From TMP-24 sp046348855 (GTDB lineage Bacteria; Pseudomonadota; Alphaproteobacteria; Rhodobacterales; Rhodobacteraceae), in contig JAXMDK010000007.1 of the NCBI GenBank assembly GCA_046348855.1, positions 1 through 64,000 of the forward strand: a stretch of 64,000 nucleotides of DNA, in the 5' to 3' direction. The notes under the pieces are model-generated. The model had not been told where the DNA came from and did no database searches. It worked only from the letters and a program-made list of their open reading frames with translations. Positions 18,811 to 28,815 of this stretch are shown here, piece after piece. Numbering within the stretch: position 1 is the first letter of the stretch; every line of letters starts with the position of its first letter. The position numbers were made by a program, and so were the translations under genes.

Positions 18811-19476
18811 ATGAACAATTCCGTCATCCAGCTTCTCGTGCTTGCAGGCGTCGCGGTCTTTCTCATCCTGAAGCTGCGCAGCGTCCTTGGCACCCGCGAC
18901 GGGTTCGAGGGCCCGGCCGCACCGCCGCCGCCCTTGCCGTCCGACCGCGCCAGCCGCGCCGGGTTCGAGGTGATCGACGGCGGCCCGGACCGCGACATCA
19001 CCGACCATGTCGCGGCGGGCAGCGATGCGGCGCAGGCCCTGGCCGCGATGAAGCGGATCGAACCGGCCTTTACCGTTTCGGGCTTTCTTCAGGGCGCGCG
19101 CGGCGCCTACGAGATGATCCTTGAAGGCTTCGCCAAGGGCGACATCGGGGCCTTGCGCCCCTTCCTGTCGCCGGATGTGGCGCAGGGGTTCGCCGGCGTG
19201 GTCGATGGCCGCAAGGCCAAGGGCCTGACCGTGACCACCGAGATTCTGGGCATCCGCGAACTGGCGCTTGAAAACGCCGAATTCAGCCGCGACACGCAGG
19301 AGGCCGAGATCACCGTGCGTTTCGTCGCCGAACTGATTTCCGCCACCACCGACGCCGCCGGACAGGTGGTCGAGGGCGATCCGAAACGGTCGCGCAAGCA
19401 GCGGGACGTCTGGACCTTTGCCCGCAAGATGGGGTCGGGCGATCCGAACTGGCAGCTTGTCGCCACCGGGGCCTGA
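18811..19476 (+). CDS. Tim44/TimA family putative adaptor protein
   Basis: A 221-residue protein with one N-terminal membrane anchor (VIQLLVLAGVAVFLILKLRSVLG), a proline-rich linker (AAPPPPLP), then a Tim44-like C-terminal domain from about residue 75 (FLQGARGAYEMILEGFAKGDIGALRPFLSPDV ...TEILGIRELALENAEF). Mitochondrial Tim44 recruits Hsp70 to the import channel; the bacterial family is thought to be ancestral to it and is also called TimA, with a probable envelope role. It is followed after two bases by mltA and then an smr gene, a conserved alphaproteobacterial run. Confidence 0.88.
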   Translation: MNNSVIQLLVLAGVAVFLILKLRSVLGTRDGFEGPAAPPPPLPSDRASRAGFEVIDGGPDRDITDHVAAGSDAAQALAAMKRIEPAFTVSGFLQGARGAYEMILEGFAKGDIGALRPFLSPDVAQGFAGVVDGRKAKGLTVTTEILGIRELALENAEFSRDTQEAEITVRFVAELISATTDAAGQVVEGDPKRSRKQRDVWTFARKMGSGDPNWQLVATGA

Positions 19477-19478
19477 TC

Positions 19479-20387
19479 TTGCCGTCGCCGCAGACCCGGG
19501 ACCTGCCGTCCGCCTTGGCCGGCTGGGCGGACGATGATCACGGCGCGGCGCTGGCCACCTATCTGGCGACGGCGGACCTGTTGCCCGACGGCTGGCCGCG
19601 CGGCGAAGCCGGCGATGCACGGGGCTTTTTCGAACGGAACTTCCAGACGCGGGCGGCAGACGAACCGGCGCTGCTGACCGGCTATTACGAGCCCGAGCTT
19701 GACGGCGCGCTTCGCCCGGACGGGCGGTTCCGCTTTGCCCTGTTCGGCCCGCCGCCCAGCCTGGACGGCAGCCGGCCCTGGTTCAGCCGCGCCGAGATCG
19801 AGGCGGGCAACCTGTTGGCCGGGCAGGAACTGGTCTGGCTGGACAGCGCGCTTGAGGCGTTCCTGGCGCAGGTGCAGGGATCGGTGCGGGTGCGGCTGGC
19901 TGGGGGGCGGGTGCTGCGGCTGGGGTTCGCCGGCAAGAACGGGCATCCCTACACCTCGATCGGCAAGGAACTGATCCGGCGCGGCGAATTGGCGCCGGAC
20001 AAGGCCTCGGTCGCCGCAATTCGCGATTGGGCGGCGCGCAACCCCGGCCTGCTGCCCGGCCTGCTGCGGGTGAACGAATCGTTCGTGTTCTTCCGGCGGC
20101 TCGACCTGCCTGCCGACACGGGCCCGATTGGCACGCTCGGGCGGCCGGTGACGGCGCTGCGGTCGATCGCCGTCGACCCCGACCATGTGCCCCTGGGCGC
20201 GCCGGTCTGGGTGGAATGGCAGGGCGAGGCCCGGCTGATGATCGCGCAGGACACCGGCAGCGCGATCAAGGGCGCCGGGCGGGGCGACATCTTCTTCGGC
20301 TCGGGCGCCGCCGCCGGGGTGGCGGCCGGGGCGTTGAAGGCCGAGGGCCGCATGACGGTTCTGCTGCCGAAAGGGCCGGCCCGATGA
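19479..20387 (+). CDS. mltA: MltA-type murein transglycosylase
   Basis: A 302-residue protein with MltA landmarks: LLTGYYEPELDG, FAGKNGHPYTSIGKELIRRGEL, FFRRLD, and MIAQDTGSAIKGAGRGDIFFGSG, which contains the catalytic aspartate and 3D-domain core. MltA cleaves the MurNAc-GlcNAc bond to give 1,6-anhydro ends. The best start is a TTG two bases after the preceding stop; no ATG or obvious signal peptide or lipobox is visible, unlike Escherichia coli MltA. How the enzyme reaches the periplasm is therefore not apparent. Confidence 0.9.
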   Translation: MPSPQTRDLPSALAGWADDDHGAALATYLATADLLPDGWPRGEAGDARGFFERNFQTRAADEPALLTGYYEPELDGALRPDGRFRFALFGPPPSLDGSRPWFSRAEIEAGNLLAGQELVWLDSALEAFLAQVQGSVRVRLAGGRVLRLGFAGKNGHPYTSIGKELIRRGELAPDKASVAAIRDWAARNPGLLPGLLRVNESFVFFRRLDLPADTGPIGTLGRPVTALRSIAVDPDHVPLGAPVWVEWQGEARLMIAQDTGSAIKGAGRGDIFFGSGAAAGVAAGALKAEGRMTVLLPKGPAR

Positions 20388-20977
20388 GCCGCCGGCCGCG
20401 CGGGCTGCATCCCGACGAACAGGCACTGTGGCAGCAGGTCGCCCGCAGCGCCCGCGCGCTGCATCCCGAGCGGCCGGCGCGGGCCGAGCCGCACGCCTTC
20501 CTGCCCACGCCGATAGCAAAGCCGCCCGAGAGCCTGCTGCAGGCCTTTCGCCTGGGCGAACGGCTGCGGCCCCACCCGGTTTCGCATGATGTAGCCCTGT
20601 CGCCCCGCGACCATCTGGCGGCGCAACCAATCCGCATGGACCGCAAGACATTCGAGCGGATGGCGCGCGGCAAACTGGCGCCCGAGGCGCGGATCGACCT
20701 GCATGGCATGACCCTGTCGGAGGCGCACGGCGAACTGATCCGTTTCGTGCTGAACGCCCATACCGACGGACTGCGGCTGATCCTTGTCATCACCGGCAAG
20801 GGCAAGCGTGGCGAAGATCACGGGCCGATCCCGGCGCGCATCGGCGCGCTGCGCCATCAGGTGCCGCAGTGGCTGGCCCTGCCGCCCTTGGGCCTTGCGA
20901 TCCTGCAGGTCACGACCGCCAGCCTGAAGCACGGCGGCGAAGGTGCCTATTACGTCTATCTGCGGCGGGCACGCTGA
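20384..20977 (+). CDS. Smr/MutS2-domain DNA endonuclease-like protein
   Basis: A 197-residue protein. Residues about 1-85 are basic and poorly structured; the C-terminal 100 residues form an Smr domain with the motifs ARIDLHGMTLSEAH and LVITGKGKRGEDHGP...LRHQVPQWL. Stand-alone Smr proteins have nicking endonuclease activity in studied cases. It overlaps the mltA stop by four bases (ATGA) and its own stop directly abuts the stop of the convergent DUF900 gene with no intervening base. Confidence 0.88.
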   Translation: MSRRPRGLHPDEQALWQQVARSARALHPERPARAEPHAFLPTPIAKPPESLLQAFRLGERLRPHPVSHDVALSPRDHLAAQPIRMDRKTFERMARGKLAPEARIDLHGMTLSEAHGELIRFVLNAHTDGLRLILVITGKGKRGEDHGPIPARIGALRHQVPQWLALPPLGLAILQVTTASLKHGGEGAYYVYLRRAR

Positions 20978-22093
20978 CTATTGCGCAATGGCGCTGACCG
21001 GCGACAGGATGATCTGGGTGACATTCTGGACCGTCAGCACCGCCCCGCCCAGAAGGCCGGTCTTTCCAGTGCGGTCGGCGGCGAAGGCGCTGTCGACATC
21101 GTTGATCTTGCCGAGGATCGCCAGCAGCGCCGGCGAGTTGCCGGCGTTGAAATGGCCTAGGCCGGTCGAAAAGGCCGTGGTGTCGATCAGCGTGACGTTC
21201 AGGTCGGCAAGCTCTGCCGCGTTGGCAAGATTGCCCACCCGGTCCGTTTCGCCGGTCAGCCGCGCCGACAGGGCCAACGCCCGATCCTTCTTCGAGGTGA
21301 AGATCAGGAAGGGTTGCGGCAGCTTGCCGATCCGCTTGGCCTCGGCACGGAAAAGGTCGACGTCGACATCGGGCGACATCAGAACCACACCGCCGATCTT
21401 CCGCATCAGCCCGTCATCCTTTTCCAGCGCCAGCTGGCGCAGGGCCTCCATCAGGACCGAACTGCCGACCGAATGCGCGACGATGATGATCCGGCGCGCG
21501 CCGGCGGCATCGACGTCGCGCAACAGCGCCTCGAGCCCGTCGCGGGCGAAAAGCGCGCTGTCGCGGTCGTAGACATAACCAAGTGGGCTGGCGCGCGACG
21601 GCCACGAATAGTGGACCAGCGTGCCGGTCTGCTTCAGGTCATGGCCCAGCTGGGCGATACGGTAGATGCCTTCGGCAAAGGTCGTGTTGAACCCGTGCAC
21701 GAAAACCACGGCTTCGCCGCGATGGTCCTTCTGGGCGGCGATGGCGCGCGACAGGGCGCCGCGAAAGGTACCCGCGCCGGAATAGGACTGTTCGGACAGG
21801 GTGACGAAATCGGTGCGCGGATCGGCCGGGCGGGTCGGGCGCGGCCACTTGATCGTGCCGGGCTGGCGGTCGGGCGGAACCGACACATCCAGCCGCAGGT
21901 AGTGCGGGGTCAGTTCGCGCACCCGGCCAAAGGCGGCGGTGCCATCGGGGTCGGGGCCGCGGGTGGTGGACACGAAGACGGTTTCGGCGGTTCCGACACC
22001 GCGCGCATCCGGCGCCAGCCGGATTTCGCCACGCTGGACGCAGGCGCCCAGCACCAGCGCCACCGCCAGGACTTGCACCGTCCGCGACCTCAT
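20978..22093 (-). CDS. alpha/beta-hydrolase (DUF900) lipoprotein
   Basis: A 371-residue protein with a lipoprotein signal peptide: VLALVLGAC-type lipobox ending at the cysteine near residue 18. The body is a DUF900 alpha/beta hydrolase: VVFVHGFNTTFAEG is the oxyanion HG motif, VHYSWPSRA follows, and IIIVAHSVGSSVLMEAL holds the nucleophile serine. The fold suggests an esterase or lipase anchored to a membrane; the substrate is unknown. It starts immediately after hslU (one base), so it is the last gene of the hslV operon as read on the minus strand. The nucleophile elbow HSVGS departs slightly from the usual GxSxG. Confidence 0.87.
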   Translation of the reverse strand: MRSRTVQVLAVALVLGACVQRGEIRLAPDARGVGTAETVFVSTTRGPDPDGTAAFGRVRELTPHYLRLDVSVPPDRQPGTIKWPRPTRPADPRTDFVTLSEQSYSGAGTFRGALSRAIAAQKDHRGEAVVFVHGFNTTFAEGIYRIAQLGHDLKQTGTLVHYSWPSRASPLGYVYDRDSALFARDGLEALLRDVDAAGARRIIIVAHSVGSSVLMEALRQLALEKDDGLMRKIGGVVLMSPDVDVDLFRAEAKRIGKLPQPFLIFTSKKDRALALSARLTGETDRVGNLANAAELADLNVTLIDTTAFSTGLGHFNAGNSPALLAILGKINDVDSAFAADRTGKTGLLGGAVLTVQNVTQIILSPVSAIAQ

Positions 22094-23394
<1,301 letters not shown>

Positions 23395-23398
<4 letters not shown>

Positions 23399-24492
23399 GG
23401 GGTGCCCTGTTCATAGGGTGGCAGGCTGGACTTGCCGGGGAAATCGGGCAGAACCTGCATGAGACGGCGGCGGAGCGGCACCCACCAGGTGCCCAGGGCG
23501 GTGATGAGAAAGCCCAGGATCAGCAGGATCGTCGCCCAATGGCCCAGGCCGCCGGCTTCGCCGCCGCGCACCGCCCAGGAAATCACCAGCGCGATATAGG
23601 CGATCCCGGCAGTCAGGAACGACCGGCGGTCGATGATCAGCGCCAGGCAGGCGATCAGCGCCAACGCCACGGCGGTCGCGGCCATGCCGGCGCTGCCGCC
23701 GATGTTGAAGAGCGTCATAGCCACGGTGTTGACCAGCGCGGGCGCGGCCAGCATGTGCAGCCAGAAGGCGGTGGCGGCATGGCGGCCCAGGCGATGCGGA
23801 TCGCGGGTATCGAACCACATGCCGCCGGCAAAGGCAGCGATGCCGAAGATCAGCGTGGCGATGGCAAAATGCGGGCTGTTGCGCAGGTCGAACACGCCGC
23901 CGCCCAGTCCGCCGGCAAAACCAGCCAGCGATTCGACCGAAGCCGTCAGGCCGTAAAGCGCCTGAAGCCCGAAGAGCCCAAGGATGAACATGGTGAAGGG
24001 CAGGCGGAAATGGCGATACCAGACGACCATCGCCCCGAGCGCGACCAGCGCCGCCAGCACGAAGGTGGCGCGGGCCGGCATGCCGGACTGGCCCAGAATG
24101 GTCAGGGCAGACAAGTGAATCCCGGCGCCGAACGACCCGGCCAGCACCATCGACGGCAGATTCATCCGCCGTTCCAGGGTGAAATAGGTCGCCCACCACC
24201 AGGAGATCGCCGCGCAGATCGCCGGCAGGACGATCAGGATCAGCGGCCCGCCGAACCAGGCCAGCAACAGCGCGATGCCGGTCAAGAGGATGATCAGCCC
24301 GACCGACACGAAGATTTCCGAAAAGCCCTTGAAGAACTCGAACGGTTCGTCCTCGGCGGGCAGGGCGGCGCGCTTGCCGGCACGGTCGTAGGCCAGCGCG
24401 CAAAGATGCGCGGCCTGGGCTTCGGACAGGATGCCGGCGGCGACCGCGGCCTTCATGTCCGCGGGGCCGATCATCTTGATCTCGTCAGCCAC
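23395..24492 (-). CDS. uncharacterised multi-pass membrane protein between hslV and hslU
   Basis: A 365-residue protein with a soluble N-terminus of about 60 residues (DMKAAVAAGILSEAQAAHL) and then roughly ten hydrophobic segments. The N-terminal helix pair resembles the start of DUF2157-type membrane proteins, but this is tentative and I do not recognise the family with confidence. It overlaps hslV by eight bases and hslU by four, so all three are surely translated from one mRNA. That placement suggests co-regulation with stress proteolysis; no substrate or activity can be read from the sequence. Confidence 0.8.
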
Positions 24493-25042
24493 GGATGGTC
24501 TCCACCGTCAGGTTGCCGTTGGTATAGACGCAGATGTCGGCGGCGATGGCCATTGCCCGGCGGGCAATCTCGTCGGCGGGCATGTCGGTCGCCATCAGGC
24601 CGCGGGCGGCGGCCAGCGCGAAGTTTCCGCCCGACCCGATGGCCGCCACGTCATGTTCGGGTTCCAGCACGTCGCCCGCGCCGGTGATGACGTAAAGCGC
24701 GCGGCCGTCGGTGACGATCAGCATCGCTTCGAGGTTGCGCAGGTATTTGTCGGTGCGCCAGTCCTTGGCCAGTTCGACCGAGGCGCGCTGCAACTGGCCG
24801 GGGGCGGCCTCCAGCTTTTTCTCCAGCCGTTCGAGCAGGGTGAAGGCGTCGGCCGTCGATCCGGCAAAGCCCGCGACGATCTCGTGCCCGCCGGGCGCCA
24901 GGCGGCGCACCTTGCGGGCAGTGCCCTTGATGACCGTCGCGCCCAGGCTGACCTGGCCATCGCCGGCCACCACGACCTCGCCCCCACGCCGCACGGCCAG
25001 GATGGTCGTGCCGTGCCAGCCGGGAAATTTGTCGTCCGCCAT
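24485..25042 (-). CDS. hslV: ATP-dependent protease peptidase subunit HslV
   Basis: A 185-residue proteasome-like N-terminal threonine peptidase. The mature catalytic threonine is in HGTTILAVRRGG; here eleven residues precede it, so a short propeptide must be removed, as seen in other alphaproteobacterial HslV. AGDGQVSLG and IGSGGNFALAAARGLM are conserved family loops. HslV dodecamers degrade proteins fed by HslU. I chose the ATG at 25042; an in-frame region extends further upstream but overlaps the divergent gene. Confidence 0.96.
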   Translation of the reverse strand: MADDKFPGWHGTTILAVRRGGEVVVAGDGQVSLGATVIKGTARKVRRLAPGGHEIVAGFAGSTADAFTLLERLEKKLEAAPGQLQRASVELAKDWRTDKYLRNLEAMLIVTDGRALYVITGAGDVLEPEHDVAAIGSGGNFALAAARGLMATDMPADEIARRAMAIAADICVYTNGNLTVETIRG

Positions 25043-25139
25043 CGGGCCTCCGCAGAATGTGTCAGCGATATATGGCGGCGGCGGCGGGCGAGGACAAGCG
25101 GGCTTTCCCCGAACCCGCCGATGCGCCACAGTCGCCGCC

Positions 25140-26147
25140 ATGAAGATCGCGTCCGAGCCCGGCCTGCAAGACGAACTGATTGCGACCCGCTGGCCGGCGC
25201 TGGCGGGGCTGGCCGGGCTTGCGCCCGAGGGGGCGGAGGAGCGGGTGCTGTCGTCACGGTGCGACGAGGGCGGGCTGCGCGTCGTGATGCGGCTGAACCT
25301 GCCGGGGGGCAGTTCGGTCATCCTCAAGCATGACGGGCGCGAGGCTGCCGGCGATTTCCCCGGTGCGATTGAAGCCCAGCGCATGGCGCGGCTGCGGTTG
25401 CAGGGCAATCTGCTGGGCCTGCGGGTTCCTGGTATCCTGGCCGAACTGCCTGACCGACGCACAGTGCTGATGGAGCTGGCGCCGGGTCAGCCCGCGCACG
25501 AACTGATGGAGTTGGCCGGAGACAACCATGCCCGCCGGGCGATCCTGACCGCCTGCGGGCGCTGGCTTTCGGGGTTTCATCGCGCCGGCCGGACCACGAT
25601 GCGGCCCTATCGGACGCGGTTCGCGCTGGACTATCTGGCGGAGCGGCGCGGCCGCCTGCCGCGCGGCGGCCCGAAAGAGGAGGGGGGCGCCCTGCTCATG
25701 CGGCTGTTCGACGCGGTGCAGGCATCGGCCGCCGACTATGACGGCCGGCCAGCCCGCAACGCCCAGCAGCACGGCAATTTCACGATGGGCCAGGTGGTGA
25801 TCGGGGCGGATACGGTGGCGGCGGTGGGCTTCCGGCCCGAGCGGACCGGCCCGGTTGGCCATGATGTCACGCGCTTTCTGGTCGACTACATCACCCTGTT
25901 CGGTGACCACCGCAAGATCGCCGAGGGCCGGCTTCTGTCGTCGGGCGACGAGGCGGCCTTCTTTCGCGGCTACGACATTGCCGGTGGGCAGGATGCGGCC
26001 ATCGGTTTTCTGGTCGGCGTGCAGCTGATCCACGAATGGCTACGGCTGCCGACGGACCCAGACCATCGCGGGCTGGTCCACAGCCTGCGGCTGGCCGGCC
26101 TGCGGGAAACCGCGATGCGGCTGTTCCCGGACCTTCGCGCCGGCTGA
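25140..26147 (+). CDS. APH-fold phosphotransferase homolog, probable pseudokinase
   Basis: A 335-residue protein with the outline of an aminoglycoside-phosphotransferase/choline-kinase fold: VILKHDGR with a possible ATP lysine (K63), TVLMELAPGQP as hinge, and LSGFHRAG. The catalytic loop reads QQHGNFTMGQVVI (about 209-221). The usual HGD...N is HGN...Q, so both the catalytic Asp and the metal-binding Asn are replaced, and the expected DFD/E motif reads GFRPE. I infer loss of phosphotransfer. It is divergent from hslV and convergent with the xylose regulator, separated by nine bases. No function can be assigned. Confidence 0.75.
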   Translation: MKIASEPGLQDELIATRWPALAGLAGLAPEGAEERVLSSRCDEGGLRVVMRLNLPGGSSVILKHDGREAAGDFPGAIEAQRMARLRLQGNLLGLRVPGILAELPDRRTVLMELAPGQPAHELMELAGDNHARRAILTACGRWLSGFHRAGRTTMRPYRTRFALDYLAERRGRLPRGGPKEEGGALLMRLFDAVQASAADYDGRPARNAQQHGNFTMGQVVIGADTVAAVGFRPERTGPVGHDVTRFLVDYITLFGDHRKIAEGRLLSSGDEAAFFRGYDIAGGQDAAIGFLVGVQLIHEWLRLPTDPDHRGLVHSLRLAGLRETAMRLFPDLRAG

Positions 26148-26156
26148 CGCAGGCGG

Positions 26157-27437
26157 TTACTGCGCCGCCATTTCGCGGACCTGGCCCAGCAGTCCTTCTG
26201 TCACATTCGACAGCGCCAGCGCCGCCGCCCCATGCGCCCACAAGAGATCGCCCCAGGCGTGAATCTCGATCTTGGGCGCCGATCGACCGGTGTTCAGCGC
26301 CAGCGCCTTGATCTCGGCCAGCCTCTCGTTGGCGTAAAGATAGTCATAGCGCATCCGTTCGCCCGACAGGATGATCAGCTCGGGGTCGAACAGGTTGACG
26401 ACATTCGCCAGGCCCAGCGCCAGGAACCGCCCGGCCCGGTGAAAGATCGACCGGGCGGCGGCGTTGCCGGCCTTGGCATGGTCGTAAAGACTTTCTAGCA
26501 GGATGTTGACCGGCTGCGCCTCGCGCCCGCCCCAGTTCAGGGCGGTGGTCGCCTCGCGCGCCAGGGCATAGTCGGCGACATAGGCTTCCAGACAGCCGCG
26601 CTGGCCGCAGCGGCAGAGCGCGCCGTCGAGCTGCACCTTGGTATGGCCGAGTTCCATGCCCAGACCCCTGGCGCCGCGATAGATGCGGTGGTTCAGCACA
26701 AAGCCCATGCCGACACCGTGTTCGATGGTCACGACCGCGAAGTCCGACAGCTTGCGCCCCGCCCCGAACCAAAGCTCGGCCAGTGTCACCAGGTTGGCGT
26801 CGTTGTCGACATGGACCGGCAGCCGCAACCGTTCGGCAACCGTGACCGCGAGAGACACATGGCGGGCGGCGAGGATCGGCGACCAGTGCACCAGACCCAG
26901 TTCCGAATCGACGAAGCCCGGGATGCCAAGGCCCACCGCCGATAGCCGCGACTGGTCGATGTTAGCCTTGGCGCAGACCTCGCGCACCAGCGTTTCGGTC
27001 GCGTCGACCAGCGTGGCCAGTTCCATCGGCCCCGGCTGGCGGGGCTGGGCGACATCGGCCACCAGATTGCCGGCGAAGTCGACGATCACCGCCGTATGTT
27101 CGCGGTCCGACAGCTTGATGCCGACCACGAAATGCGCCGCGGCCCTGACGCCCAGCGCCACCGCCGGGCGCCCGCGGCCGGTGTCGGCTTCGCGCGGGGC
27201 GGCGATTTCCTCAAGCAGGCCAAGCTCGATCAGTTCCGAGGTCAGGGTGGTGACCGTCGCCGGGCTGACCGACAGTTCGCGCGCCACCTGGACGCGGGGC
27301 ATGAAGCCGGCGGCGCGGACCCGTTCAAAGATTTGCTGGCGCAGCGGGCGGGCCGATTCCAGCAACGGCGGAATCATCGGGCCGCAGCCGTTCTTGGCCG
27401 CCCCCATGCGCTTGCTTTCCGCCCTGGCGCCCTTCAT
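26157..27437 (-). CDS. xylR: ROK-family xylose repressor XylR
   Basis: A 426-residue repressor. The N-terminal winged helix-turn-helix covers ARELSVSPATVTTLTSELIELGLL. The ROK domain follows with GIKLSDREHTAVIVDFAGN, the sugar-binding HVDNDANL, GMELGHTKV, and a zinc motif CRCGQRGCLEAY. It is divergent from xylF, the layout of ROK repressors that block their neighbouring sugar operon until xylose binds. I used the ATG at 27437, which has GGAG nine bases upstream; an ATG at 27407 is also possible, and an unbroken frame runs further upstream without support. Confidence 0.9.
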   Translation of the reverse strand: MKGARAESKRMGAAKNGCGPMIPPLLESARPLRQQIFERVRAAGFMPRVQVARELSVSPATVTTLTSELIELGLLEEIAAPREADTGRGRPAVALGVRAAAHFVVGIKLSDREHTAVIVDFAGNLVADVAQPRQPGPMELATLVDATETLVREVCAKANIDQSRLSAVGLGIPGFVDSELGLVHWSPILAARHVSLAVTVAERLRLPVHVDNDANLVTLAELWFGAGRKLSDFAVVTIEHGVGMGFVLNHRIYRGARGLGMELGHTKVQLDGALCRCGQRGCLEAYVADYALAREATTALNWGGREAQPVNILLESLYDHAKAGNAAARSIFHRAGRFLALGLANVVNLFDPELIILSGERMRYDYLYANERLAEIKALALNTGRSAPKIEIHAWGDLLWAHGAAALALSNVTEGLLGQVREMAAQ

Positions 27438-27553
27438 TTCTTCGATCTCCGAACAAAAGTCGGTGAAAATCCGCTGCAACTGCGACAAAACGGTGCTGCC
27501 TTGCAGCAGAATATCCCGGTATTTGGCATTGCTCGAGTGTGCGACGCCGTTTT

Positions 27554-27573
27554 TAATTTGACAACTGAAATTA
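27554..27573. promoter_or_regulatory. candidate XylR operator overlapping the xylF promoter
   Basis: An AT-rich inverted repeat, TAATTT (27554-27559), eight bases, AAATTA (27568-27573), in the xylR-xylF gap. It contains a perfect -35 hexamer TTGACA at 27558-27563; a weak -10 (CAGATT) lies 17 bases on. Position and symmetry fit a ROK operator, but the site is inferred. Confidence 0.45.
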
Positions 27574-27642
27574 TTGACGGCAGATTTTTGCGGTCGGCAA
27601 GAAAGCCGAGCCGGGCCCTGTGCCCGCAAACGGGAGGATCAT

Positions 27643-28668
27643 ATGCACAAGACCGTTCTGGCCGCTGTCATTGCAGTGGTTGGTTTTTCTTCGGCTGCGT
27701 TCGCCAACGGCAAGGTGATCGGCGTGAGTTGGTCGAACTTCCAGGAAGAGCGCTGGAAAACCGACGAGGCGGCGATGAAGGCCGCGATCGAGGCGGCGGG
27801 CGATACCTATATTTCGGCCGACGCCCAGGCTTCGGCGGAAAAACAGCTTGCCGATGTCGAATCGCTTATCACCCAGGGCGCCAACGCGCTGATCATCCTG
27901 TCGGTCGACAAGGACGCCATCGGCCCGGCCGTCGACAAGGCCGCCGGCGAGGGTATCCCGGTCGTCGGCTATGACCGGCTGATCGAGGACAACCGCGCCT
28001 TCTACCTGACGTTCGACAACAAGAAGGTCGGCTCGATCATCGCCGAAAAGGTGTCGGCGGCGAAGCCCGAAGGCAACTACGCGATCATCAAGGGCGACAA
28101 GGGCGACCCGAACGCCGGCTTCCTTCTGGAGGGCATGATGGAAGTGCTGAAGCCCGCGATCGACGGCGGCAAGATCAAGATCGTCGGCGAAGCCTTCAGC
28201 GACGGCTGGAAGCCGGACAATGCCCAGAAGAACATGGAGCAGATCCTGACCGCCAACAACAATGCGGTCGACGCGGTCCTGGCCGAAAACGACGGCATGG
28301 CCGGCGGCGCCATCGCCGCCCTGTCGGCGCAGGGCCTGAACGTGCCGATCGGCGGCCAGGACGGCGACCTTGCCGCGCTGAACCGCGTGGCGCGCGGCAC
28401 CCAGACCGTGTCGGTGTGGAAGGATTCGCGGACGCTCGGCAAGAAGGCCGCCGAGATCGCCGCGGCGCTGGCCGAAGGCACGACGATGGACAAGGTCGAA
28501 GGCGCAGTGAAATGGTCGGGCGGCGCCAAAGGCGTTGAAATGAACGCCATCTTCCTGGACCCGACCCCGATCACCAAGGACAACCTGAACCTGGTGATCG
28601 ACGCCGGTCACATCACCAAGGCCCAGGCCTGCGAAGGTGCGATGGCCGACGTGGCCGCCTGCAAGTAA
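27643..28668 (+). CDS. xylF: D-xylose ABC transporter, periplasmic substrate-binding protein
   Basis: A 341-residue periplasmic protein with a signal peptide (residues 1-22, MHKTVLAAVIAVVGFSSAAFA). The rest is a type I sugar-binding protein: VIGVSWSNFQEERWKTDE at the N-terminus, ANALIILSVDKDAIGP, IPVVGYDRLIEDN, and LAENDGMAGGAIAAL are XylF landmarks. It captures xylose for XylH/XylG. A strong ribosome site GGGAGG lies at 27632-27637. A large hairpin follows the gene, consistent with the binding protein being made in excess over the membrane components. Confidence 0.95.
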   Translation: MHKTVLAAVIAVVGFSSAAFANGKVIGVSWSNFQEERWKTDEAAMKAAIEAAGDTYISADAQASAEKQLADVESLITQGANALIILSVDKDAIGPAVDKAAGEGIPVVGYDRLIEDNRAFYLTFDNKKVGSIIAEKVSAAKPEGNYAIIKGDKGDPNAGFLLEGMMEVLKPAIDGGKIKIVGEAFSDGWKPDNAQKNMEQILTANNNAVDAVLAENDGMAGGAIAALSAQGLNVPIGGQDGDLAALNRVARGTQTVSVWKDSRTLGKKAAEIAAALAEGTTMDKVEGAVKWSGGAKGVEMNAIFLDPTPITKDNLNLVIDAGHITKAQACEGAMADVAACK

Positions 28669-28677
28669 GGCCCACCT

Positions 28678-28709
28678 GGCGGATGCCGGCACTAGGCCCG
28701 GCGTCCGCC
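28678..28709 (+). repeat. intercistronic stem-loop between xylF and xylH
   Basis: Arms GGCGGATGCCGG (28678-28689) and CCGGCGTCCGCC (28698-28709) pair over 12 bp with one G-U and an eight-base loop. No T-tract follows, so it is more likely an mRNA-stabilising or partial attenuation structure that raises XylF relative to XylH than a full terminator. Confidence 0.7.
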
Positions 28710-28815
28710 GTCCTGATCGCGCCACCGTCACGGCGGCGCATCCCTTGACCGGCGAACGGCGGCAGGCGGCATCAGGCCGCGCCGCGGTTGGCCCTGGACC
28801 TTGCGGGGCGAGGAC

